From contig JAFXUC010000123.1 in NCBI GenBank assembly GCA_017535325.1, positions 1 to 40,694 on the forward strand: a stretch of 40,694 nucleotides of DNA, read 5' to 3'. Below the pieces are notes generated by a model that was given only the letters and a program-made list of their open reading frames with translations, was not told the DNA's origin and did no database searches. Position numbers and translations under genes: made by a program. This DNA comes from Bacteroidales bacterium. Its GTDB lineage: Bacteria > Bacteroidota > Bacteroidia > Bacteroidales > UBA3824. Below are positions 16,316 through 23,259 of this stretch, piece by piece. Numbering within the stretch: the first letter of the stretch is position 1; every line of letters begins with the position of its first letter.

Positions 16316-17178
16316 AGTTTTTTTATTTTTTCATATTAACACTGACCTTTACCGCAATTTCATGCAATTCTGATACGGATTTTCCGACAGAAGAGACTGA
16401 TTGTCAAATTGTTGAAATATCAGACGGAAACAAAACCGTAGTATTGGAAAAAGATACGGCGTGGTTTGTTAAAAGCGGCGAAAAAAAACTTTTTTACTGC
16501 GACAAACATAAAATCTCAGCATTCTTTAACACGTTAAGAGACTTACAGTTGCAAGGTTTAAGCAGTTATAATGGCGAAACAGGTTTCAAAAACATTATAA
16601 CCATAAAAAAACAAAGCGGCAAAACGGTTAAAACTCTAAAATTCAACCCTGTCGGCAATTCTCCGCAACTAATCGGCTCATGCAACGGCGGCAAATGCTA
16701 CGTTGTAGCCGTGCCGGGACTAAAAGAAAACCCCTCTGTAAATTTTTCACCAGAGAAAAATTATTGGAAAGAACTTTCGCTTTTAGAAATTTCAGGAGAA
16801 AATTTTTCTTCCATAAAAGTAGAAAATTTTTTGGACACGATACAGTCTTTTTCAATAGTTTTAAAAGACGGACTTTTGGAATTTTTTGATTATAAAAACG
16901 AAAAAAATCAAGAAATAAAACAAGAAAACCTCAGAGAATATATTGGTTCTATTATTGGTATTTATCGCGCAAAAGAGCAGTTTTCTGCATTGCAACTACC
17001 TGAAAATAACAAGATTTATTCGCTGACAGTAAACGGCAAAAAAATTGATTTCTTCAAAAAAATTGACAACGGCAAACCCGATTTTAATCTAATGTATTTT
17101 TCATGCGGAGAAGATTTCGGAACGGCCACATATTTTAATTTTGAGAAAATTTTGATTGATGCGGAAAAGTTGAAGTAA
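16312..17178 (+). CDS. DUF4340-like lipoprotein of the gldFG operon
   Basis: A 288-aa protein with a lipoprotein signal (lipobox ending at C18, TAISC). Its repeated beta-rich segments, including EKDTAWFVKSGEKKLFYCD and a later mirrored unit, fit DUF4340. Proteins of that family are commonly encoded after ABC_transp_aux genes, and here the 4-nt overlap with gldG supports a shared function in the envelope. The similarity is by layout and context more than by a single motif. Confidence 0.65.
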   Translation: MKFFYFFILTLTFTAISCNSDTDFPTEETDCQIVEISDGNKTVVLEKDTAWFVKSGEKKLFYCDKHKISAFFNTLRDLQLQGLSSYNGETGFKNIITIKKQSGKTVKTLKFNPVGNSPQLIGSCNGGKCYVVAVPGLKENPSVNFSPEKNYWKELSLLEISGENFSSIKVENFLDTIQSFSIVLKDGLLEFFDYKNEKNQEIKQENLREYIGSIIGIYRAKEQFSALQLPENNKIYSLTVNGKKIDFFKKIDNGKPDFNLMYFSCGEDFGTATYFNFEKILIDAEKLK

Positions 17179-17187
17179 AACTTTTCC
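17163..17187. terminator. Hairpin between convergent DUF4340-like and DUF4143 genes
   Basis: A perfect 9-bp stem (17163-17171 with 17179-17187) with a 7-nt loop containing the stop codon of the plus-strand gene. There is no T-run after it, so termination strength is doubtful. Confidence 0.4.
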
Positions 17188-17203
17188 ACCCCCAAAAAAT
17201 AAT

Positions 17204-18466
17204 TTATTTGTTCATCAAAACCCATTTCCACGCCGGTAAAACAACGATTTTGCAGCCGTCAATCTCAATCGTTTCTTCCTCATCCTTTGTTATGATAAAC
17301 ATCTGATTCTGAGGAATATAATTATTAAGACGGACTAACGCGCGGACTTCTCTCTCCCTTGTCTGAGAGTCCCTAATACTATAAGAAACCTGATACGAAA
17401 TTTTCTGTTCGGGCAGGTAAAAATCCACTTCGACGTTGGAATTGAAATACATCAGTTCTTCGGGATATTTTTTGCGCAAGGTAACGGCAACAAGGTTTTC
17501 CAACAGCGAAGTGTCAGCATCCGTAACCAACAGAGTTATAAAGCCGTTGTCGCTGAAATAGTATTTTTTCACCGAGACTTTTTCCTGCAATTTGGCAGCG
17601 TAGTTTTCGAGCGAAAACATCAGGTAAGAATCGGTGAGATACTGACAGTATTCGGCTGCTGTCTCGGATTTGATTTTAAAACCGGCGGAGGTAACTATCG
17701 CGGCAATACGGTTGTAAGTAACCGGCTGCATAACACTTTCAGCCATTTTGCGGATTAAAACTTTGAGAGCCTTGCTGTTACGGACATTGTAACGCAAAAC
17801 CAAATCGCTGAAATATATTTTGTTGAAAAGGCTGCTCAACCATTCGCGCTTAAAAATCTCGTCCTTTTGAATAACCTCCGGAAGTCCGCCGCTTAGAAAA
17901 AACTGCTGAAAATTTCTCACGACAGCGGTCGAAGGAGTGTACTGCCAATTTTTAGGAAGCGGCAAATTTTTGATTTTCAGATATTCCGCAAATGAAAAAG
18001 GAAAAACTTCGGTTATATAAAAGCGTCCGCCGAGAGTAGTTGCGATTTCCCGGCTGAGCATTTTTGCGTTGCTGCCAGTTATAAAAACCTGATAACCGGT
18101 ATCAACGAGCCTCCGCGCAAATTTTTCCCAGTGGTCTACAATCTGAATTTCGTCAAGAAAGAAAACCGGCTTTGAGTCAAAAATTTCTTCGTATGCTAAT
18201 TTTATAGTATCCAAATCACTAATAGTTAAAGAGTCAATACGGTCGTCTTCAAAATTGAAAAATAGGATTTCATCAATTTTGTGTCCGCTTTTTATTATTT
18301 TTCTGACACTTTGATAAAGGAGATACGATTTTCCGGCGCGGCGCAGTCCCACAAAGACGTTGTTGCCCGTGTAATCTACGGTTATATCACGCTCTATAAG
18401 TTCAATATTGGTTACAATTTCCTGATATTCAACGATTAAACGTTTAGCCAAATCTTTGTCCAACAT
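17204..18466 (-). CDS. AAA_14/DUF4143 ATP-binding protein
   Basis: A 420-aa protein of the P-loop ATPase family with a DUF4143 C-terminal domain, widespread and multicopy in Bacteroidetes, with no settled function. Walker A GLRRAGKS is at 40-47, Walker B PVFFLDEIQIV is at 100-110 and the sensor-like VFITGSNAKMLSRE is at 127-140. The middle (about 205-300) is a winged-helix-like segment. The C-terminus has a PD-(D/E)XK-like trace, VEVDFYLPE at 345-353 followed by QVSYSI, where the usual lysine is missing. I start it at the ATG at 18466, 25 bp after a TATCTTTG element. The upstream region holds three spaced palindromes that probably regulate it. Confidence 0.85.
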   Translation of the reverse strand: MLDKDLAKRLIVEYQEIVTNIELIERDITVDYTGNNVFVGLRRAGKSYLLYQSVRKIIKSGHKIDEILFFNFEDDRIDSLTISDLDTIKLAYEEIFDSKPVFFLDEIQIVDHWEKFARRLVDTGYQVFITGSNAKMLSREIATTLGGRFYITEVFPFSFAEYLKIKNLPLPKNWQYTPSTAVVRNFQQFFLSGGLPEVIQKDEIFKREWLSSLFNKIYFSDLVLRYNVRNSKALKVLIRKMAESVMQPVTYNRIAAIVTSAGFKIKSETAAEYCQYLTDSYLMFSLENYAAKLQEKVSVKKYYFSDNGFITLLVTDADTSLLENLVAVTLRKKYPEELMYFNSNVEVDFYLPEQKISYQVSYSIRDSQTREREVRALVRLNNYIPQNQMFIITKDEEETIEIDGCKIVVLPAWKWVLMNK

Positions 18467-18491
18467 AATTTTTGATTTTTTAGTTATGCCG

Positions 18492-18499
18492 CAAAGATA
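18492..18499 (-). promoter_or_regulatory. DUF4143 gene promoter, -7 element
   Basis: The minus strand reads TATCTTTG, a perfect TAnnTTTG. The palindrome at 18501-18528 lies immediately upstream and fills the -33 to -7 interval. A protein bound there would block RNA polymerase. Confidence 0.65.
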
Positions 18500-18500
18500 C

Positions 18501-18594
18501 AAAAGTTTCCTTTATAACGGAAACTTTTAGGGCAAAAATTTCCGCTATAAAGGAAACTTTTTACATAAATCTTTCCTTTATAGCGGAAACTTTT
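18501..18594. repeat. Three palindromic repeats with 33-bp period
   Basis: An 18-bp imperfect palindrome occurs at 18506-18523 (TTTCCTTTATAACGGAAA), 18539-18556 (TTTCCGCTATAAAGGAAA) and 18572-18589 (TTTCCTTTATAGCGGAAA). Start-to-start spacing is exactly 33 bp twice. All three are followed by CTTTT on the plus strand. Copies 2 and 3 are exact reverse complements, so on the minus strand they can also fold into an 18-bp stem followed by TTTTT, which could terminate rfbD. Copy 1 with flanks forms 10-bp perfect arms. An operator array is the best guess. Confidence 0.85.
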
Positions 18595-18621
18595 GTACTT
18601 TTTTCAACAACAATCCCTTTT

Positions 18622-19515
18622 TTACTTCAGATTTTCAAGACATTTTTTCAAACTGTCCGTCCAATAGGGAATTAAAATTCCGCCGAGAGCGTTTTTGATT
18701 TTGGTTTTGTCAAGAACCGAATACGCAGGACGTTTTACCGGCGAAGGAAATTCATCGGAATGACACGGCAAAACATTGCATTTTGTCAAGCCCGAATATT
18801 CCGCAATCATTTTCGTAAAATCAAACCACGAACAAACGCCTTCGTTTGAAAAATGATAAACACCGCAATTTTTGTTTCCGTTTAACTTGTAATCGTCTAT
18901 AAATTTGATAATTACAGAGGCCAAGTCAAGAGCGTAAGTCGGCGTTCCAACTTGGTCGAAAACCACTTTCAACTGCTCTTTTGTTGACAAAAGACTGAGC
19001 ATTGTCTTGCAGAAATTTTTGCCAAATTCCGAATAAAGCCAAGCCGTGCGGATAATGATAAAATCACCGCCGACAGCCTTTATTTTTTCTTCACCATGAA
19101 GTTTGGTTAAGCCGTAAACGCCTGTCGGTGTGCCTTTTTGGTCTTCTTTACAAGGTGTGTTGTAAGGCTCTTTTCCGAAAACATAATCCGTAGAAATATG
19201 AATCAAAAGTCCGCCGTTTTCTTTTATCGCAACAGCCAAATTTTCCGGGGCTCCGGCGTTAAGTTTTTCGGCTAACGCTTCGTTACTTTCGGCAGCATCA
19301 ACGTTGGTGTAAGCCGCACAATTAACGATAACTTTTACGTTGTTTTCTTTAACGACTTGTCTTACCGCTTCCAAATCGGTGATGTCAAGTTTTACGGTTT
19401 CAAGTCCCTCAGCCTCAACAACATCTGTAAAAATATACTTAAATGCCGAATTTTTAGAGAGAATCCGCATTTCCCTGCCTAACTGTCCGTTAGCACCTGT
19501 TACTAAAATATTCAT
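18622..19515 (-). CDS. rfbD: dTDP-4-dehydrorhamnose reductase RfbD
   Basis: Last step of dTDP-L-rhamnose synthesis: NAD(P)H-dependent reduction of dTDP-4-keto-L-rhamnose. It is 297 aa, the usual length. The Rossmann motif GANGQLG is at 7-13, ISTDYVFGKE surrounds the substrate Thr at about 109, and the catalytic YxxxK is Y134/K138 (YGLTK). RPAYSVLDKTK near the C-terminus is typical of RfbD. It lies 3 nt after rfbB. rfbA and rfbC are not in the window, so the pathway is split. Confidence 0.95.
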   Translation of the reverse strand: MNILVTGANGQLGREMRILSKNSAFKYIFTDVVEAEGLETVKLDITDLEAVRQVVKENNVKVIVNCAAYTNVDAAESNEALAEKLNAGAPENLAVAIKENGGLLIHISTDYVFGKEPYNTPCKEDQKGTPTGVYGLTKLHGEEKIKAVGGDFIIIRTAWLYSEFGKNFCKTMLSLLSTKEQLKVVFDQVGTPTYALDLASVIIKFIDDYKLNGNKNCGVYHFSNEGVCSWFDFTKMIAEYSGLTKCNVLPCHSDEFPSPVKRPAYSVLDKTKIKNALGGILIPYWTDSLKKCLENLK

Positions 19516-19518
19516 TTT

Positions 19519-20664
19519 CTATCTGTTAGCGTACATTGATTCGTAATATTTCTCATATTCGCCGCTTGTGATATTGTCCATCCAAGCCTGATTTTCAAGA
19601 TACCACTTAACGGTTTTTTCAATACCTTCTTCAAACTGCAAACTTGGCTCCCAACCGAGTTCTTTTTGAAGTTTGGTAGAATCAATAGCGTATCTCATAT
19701 CGTGTCCGGCTCTGTCAGTTACGAAAGTGATAAGATTCATATCTTCGCCCTCTTTTCTGCCCAAAAGACGGTCAACTGTCTTGATAACCACCTTTATAAT
19801 ATCAATATTTTTCCACTCGTTGAAACCGCCGATGTTGTAAGTTTCAGCGATTTTTCCCTCGTGAAAAATAAGGTCAATGGCTCTTGCATGGTCTTCAACG
19901 AAAAGCCAATCCCTTACGTTTTCGCCTTTTCCATAAACTGGTAACGGTTTTTTATGACGTATATTATTGATAAACAGCGGAATAAGTTTTTCAGGGAATT
20001 GATACGGACCGTAATTGTTGCTGCAATTAGTAACGATAGTCGGCATTCCGTAAGTGTCATGAAAAGCCCTTACAAAATGGTCGCTCGAAGCCTTTGACGC
20101 ACTATACGGTGAGTGCGGATTATATTTTGTGGTCTCCAAGAAGAAATCTTTTCCGTATGCCTCATGGTGAGTTTTTGAGGACGCTTTTGTTGAAAACGGC
20201 GGCTCAATGCCCTCAGGATTAGTCATTTTCAATGCGCCATAAACCTCGTCCGTCGAAATATGATAAAAACGTTTTCCATCGTATTTTTCGGGGAGAGATT
20301 CCCAGTAAAGTTTTGCGGCTTGAAGCAGCGACAGCGTTCCCATAACGTTGGTTTTTGCGAAAGTGAACGGGTCTTTGATTGAGCGGTCAACGTGAGATTC
20401 AGCGGCGAGGTGGATAATGCCGTCGATTTTTTCATCTTGCATCAACTTATAAAAACCGTCAAAATCGCAAATATCCATTTTTACGAATTTGTAATTAGGT
20501 TTATTCTCAACGTCTTTGAGGTTAGCAAGATTGCCGGCGTAAGTCAGTTTATCAAGGTTAATGATGTTGTAGTCAGGGTATTTGTTAACAAACAACCTTA
20601 CAACATGGCTGCCGATAAATCCCGCCCCTCCGGTAATTACAATGTTTCTTTTTCTGTTAGTCAT
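19519..20664 (-). CDS. rfbB: dTDP-glucose 4,6-dehydratase RfbB
   Basis: Converts dTDP-glucose to dTDP-4-keto-6-deoxyglucose, for rhamnose in surface polysaccharides. 381 aa. The NAD motif GGAGFIGSHV is at 12-21, the catalytic STDEVYG has D139/E140, and YSASK has Y187/K191. The interval between DEVYG and YSASK (about 144-186) is longer than in the E. coli enzyme, including KASSKTHHEAYGKDFFLETT; I believe this is common in Bacteroidetes. Only 14 bp separate it from the upstream AAA gene, and I see no TAnnTTTG promoter there, so it may depend on upstream transcription. Confidence 0.95.
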   Translation of the reverse strand: MTNRKRNIVITGGAGFIGSHVVRLFVNKYPDYNIINLDKLTYAGNLANLKDVENKPNYKFVKMDICDFDGFYKLMQDEKIDGIIHLAAESHVDRSIKDPFTFAKTNVMGTLSLLQAAKLYWESLPEKYDGKRFYHISTDEVYGALKMTNPEGIEPPFSTKASSKTHHEAYGKDFFLETTKYNPHSPYSASKASSDHFVRAFHDTYGMPTIVTNCSNNYGPYQFPEKLIPLFINNIRHKKPLPVYGKGENVRDWLFVEDHARAIDLIFHEGKIAETYNIGGFNEWKNIDIIKVVIKTVDRLLGRKEGEDMNLITFVTDRAGHDMRYAIDSTKLQKELGWEPSLQFEEGIEKTVKWYLENQAWMDNITSGEYEKYYESMYANR

Positions 20665-20678
20665 AATTTTTTATATTA

Positions 20679-22496
20679 TTAATTTTTTTTACTATTCAAT
20701 ATACCAAGTGCTTGATTAATCCTCATAACTACATTAAAGTTATAAGGTTCTCTCTTAGCCTCTATTGTATTATTTTTTATTATATAAACTTTTGTTATCT
20801 CTTTTGTTCTGTTATGTAAATAAAATCGAACCCACCACACAAATGAATGCGTTTCGATTTTGTTTATATCATCATTGACATAACACCCGTATTTATCACC
20901 ATATTGTTCTAACTCCTCATCAGACATTGATTCAACTTTGCTATTAAATTCTTCTCTTATACTCTCAAAACATTTATTTATTCGTAATAGTATTTTAATA
21001 GATAAATCAATTACTGATGGTTCTTTATATTTTAGATTACCTGCGCATGGATGGTCAATAGCATTGCGAACACAATGACAAAGATTAAACGGTTGTGTTG
21101 GTTTATCAGGTGAAATAAAAACATTATGATACCAATCAAATGGAGTTCCTGCAACAATTTTTTTTGCAAGTTCTTCTAATGTTTCGGATTCTCTAATACA
21201 TTTATAACTCTTCAAACTATCTAAAATATCCTTACTTTTACTTCCATTTGATTCTCCGAACCAATCCATCTCAATTTTACCATAAAGTTCTTGATGAAAT
21301 TCCTCTGACGGTTCGTCAAAAGCAAGATAATTTATTTCATTAAGAGAATAGTATTCTTTTATACATCTGTCTGATAAAATAGCAGGGGTAGAATTCTTTT
21401 TTCTCAATACTCGAATATTTTTCCCCTCAAACTCTTTAACGATGAACGGAGAATGAGTTGCTATCAAAAATTGAATTTTGCTGATCTCTGTCAATTTTTT
21501 AAGACATTGTATCAATTTCCGTTGTTGGTTCGGGTGCAAAGATATTTCAGGCTCGTCAATAGCAAAAACCATATTGACATTATCATCTTCCGCCGAAAGC
21601 ATTGATGTTTTTTTCACAGCAAAACTAAACAACGCACACAGACGTTGCACTCCTGACCCACGTTTTCGTATTCTAAATGTAGTATCAGTAAAATCGTCTA
21701 AAATTGCCTTCCAACCGTCGAAATATTTGTTACCGATTGACTTATTAAATTCATCAACACAGCTTCTAACAAGTGCTTCTGAGCCAAGAACTTCAGCAAT
21801 ATTATTTTCCGCTAAAATTCTTCTAATATTATGATACCTATTATAAAACTCAATATTAGATAGTTTCGGCGAACCATCTTTTTGGAAAAAATCTGCATTT
21901 TTAGGCAACTTTTTATATAATTTTTCTATTATTTTAGATATTTCGTCATCGGGAGAATTCTGTTGGATTTCTTTTTTATGTTCTAATAACAACTTAACAT
22001 TTCTTCCATAAATGAACTCCTGAAAAATTGAATATATTTGAGAATTGCCCTTAAAATTTTTCATCAAATCATTAACACATTTAAAAATATCAAAAATTTT
22101 ATCAACTTCTGTAATTTTAATAGTATTACGATTGTATTGTATCAATTTTTCAACACTAAATCCTCTTTGAGGATTTTTCGTATTTGTATCAAAAAGATAA
22201 TAACGTAGGTTATTTTTCCCATCAAAACGAATATTTTCCTCTCCTCGATTTTTATGTAATGAGAAATTGTCAGAACTATTATCATTAACACTTATAGACA
22301 AACCATATTCTTTGTTCGTAATATCCTCATCCGACAATTTTTCTCTGTTATTAAACAAAAAATCAAGTGCATAAAGTATTGACGATTTTCCCGTATCGTT
22401 TTTGCCGACTAACACGAGAAAATTATCAATATTCTCTATTTCAGTATCTTTATGAATTCTGAAATTCGATAACTTAATATTCTTTAACCTTGCCAT
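20679..22496 (-). CDS. AAA (ABC-type) ATPase with C-terminal HEPN-like RxxxxH motif
   Basis: A 605-aa protein of the RecF/OLD-like AAA group. The N-terminus MARLKNIKLSNFRIHKDTEI is the typical first strand. Walker A GKNDTGKSS is at 31-39, a signature-like SGVQRL at 281-286, Walker B AIDEPEISLHP at 312-322 and the H-loop IATHSPF with H348. The last 200 residues are not a recognisable TOPRIM nuclease. Instead HCVRNAIDHP at 474-483 gives R477-N-x3-H482, the RxxxxH form of HEPN ribonucleases, in a helical region. By inference an ATP-gated RNase effector. I use the ATG at 22496 rather than a TTG 36 nt upstream. It overlaps the upstream gene by 23 nt, so translation is coupled. The DNA is far more AT-rich than its neighbours, suggesting acquisition. 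Confidence 0.8.
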   Translation of the reverse strand: MARLKNIKLSNFRIHKDTEIENIDNFLVLVGKNDTGKSSILYALDFLFNNREKLSDEDITNKEYGLSISVNDNSSDNFSLHKNRGEENIRFDGKNNLRYYLFDTNTKNPQRGFSVEKLIQYNRNTIKITEVDKIFDIFKCVNDLMKNFKGNSQIYSIFQEFIYGRNVKLLLEHKKEIQQNSPDDEISKIIEKLYKKLPKNADFFQKDGSPKLSNIEFYNRYHNIRRILAENNIAEVLGSEALVRSCVDEFNKSIGNKYFDGWKAILDDFTDTTFRIRKRGSGVQRLCALFSFAVKKTSMLSAEDDNVNMVFAIDEPEISLHPNQQRKLIQCLKKLTEISKIQFLIATHSPFIVKEFEGKNIRVLRKKNSTPAILSDRCIKEYYSLNEINYLAFDEPSEEFHQELYGKIEMDWFGESNGSKSKDILDSLKSYKCIRESETLEELAKKIVAGTPFDWYHNVFISPDKPTQPFNLCHCVRNAIDHPCAGNLKYKEPSVIDLSIKILLRINKCFESIREEFNSKVESMSDEELEQYGDKYGCYVNDDINKIETHSFVWWVRFYLHNRTKEITKVYIIKNNTIEAKREPYNFNVVMRINQALGILNSKKN

Positions 22497-23205
22497 CTTT
22501 TGAAATAACCAATTTTGATGAAATATCCACAATTTTATTATATACGTCGTTCTTCTTTATTTCTAATCCCGGAATACGGAACATAGGAATATTAAGTTTT
22601 CCGCTGAAACTTCTAATTGCCGACATATTTTTATTTTCTTTTATCGGAATAAAAACAATTTCATCATCGTTGAGAACACGTTTTATATAATAGTTATCGT
22701 CGCTGTCTTTGCCGCCGGTTATGAAAAAAACAAAGTCCGGTTTAACTTTTTTCATCTCCTTTGAAAAAATATTAAAATTAGTGTCTTCCCAATTTATTAC
22801 CTCATTCAAAGGATGCCTACCGGATTGTTTGAAATCAAATTTAAAAATACTTGTCCATAAAAAGTTTTTTTCTTTCCCCGGATTTACAACGCTGTTAATG
22901 CCGCACGCCAATTTAAAAAACGTTTTGTCGGTTTCTGAACCTAAACTATAATCGCCGTACAAATCCATAAGTTTTTTGATGTCAAAACCGCCTTTTGCGT
23001 CATAACAATCTGTATCATAATACCATGAAGAAGTTTCTCTTCCAACAAAAAGTAATTTAATATTATCAGGTTTAACATACTCTTCTCCACACTTCATGAG
23101 TAATGGATTTGAATAATCATTCGTATTCAAACCTTGTTTCATAAATTTGGAAAATTGTTTTTCATATATTTTTTCCAATTCGGTGTTGATAGTTTCCGCT
23201 TTCAT
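22474..23205 (-). CDS. Unknown protein, possible UDG-superfamily fold, partner of the AAA gene
   Basis: A 243-aa protein I cannot assign firmly. Its motif order resembles the uracil-DNA glycosylase superfamily: a first-strand loop LLFVGRETSSW at 51-61 (compare the GxxP-type loop), WTSIFKFD at 117-124, PDFVFFITG at 156-164, and FRIPGLEI at 209-216 where family members usually have an H-P-S-type motif. Key catalytic residues are not certain. There is no signal peptide or membrane segment, so it is probably cytoplasmic. It is the first gene of a two-gene unit with the AAA ATPase and has a full TTTG-N20-TAATTTTG promoter at 23228-23259. AT-rich like its partner. Confidence 0.6.
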   Translation of the reverse strand: MKAETINTELEKIYEKQFSKFMKQGLNTNDYSNPLLMKCGEEYVKPDNIKLLFVGRETSSWYYDTDCYDAKGGFDIKKLMDLYGDYSLGSETDKTFFKLACGINSVVNPGKEKNFLWTSIFKFDFKQSGRHPLNEVINWEDTNFNIFSKEMKKVKPDFVFFITGGKDSDDNYYIKRVLNDDEIVFIPIKENKNMSAIRSFSGKLNIPMFRIPGLEIKKNDVYNKIVDISSKLVISKDGKVKEY

Positions 23206-23227
23206 AGTATTTAATTTTTTTCCGCCA

Positions 23228-23259
23228 CAAAATTACCTAAAATTTTTCATTCTCCCAAA
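23228..23259 (-). promoter_or_regulatory. Promoter of the two-gene AAA module
   Basis: On the minus strand TTTG (23256-23259), exactly 20 bp, then TAATTTTG (23228-23235), ending 22 bp before the ATG. The -33 element is inside the last codons of recQ. Confidence 0.75.

Noticed and set aside
18501..18594. A short CRISPR array
   Set aside because: Only three 18-bp units with similar 15-bp AT-rich spacers, alternating orientation and no cas genes; an operator array fits better.
20679..22496. OLD-family endonuclease (ATPase plus TOPRIM)
   Set aside because: After the ATPase core I see no TOPRIM-type Glu and DxD strand series; the C-terminal part is helical with an RxxxxH motif instead.
20679..23246. 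An insertion sequence or phage remnant carrying the AAA module
   Set aside because: I see no transposase, integrase, terminal inverted repeats or target-site duplication at its edges.
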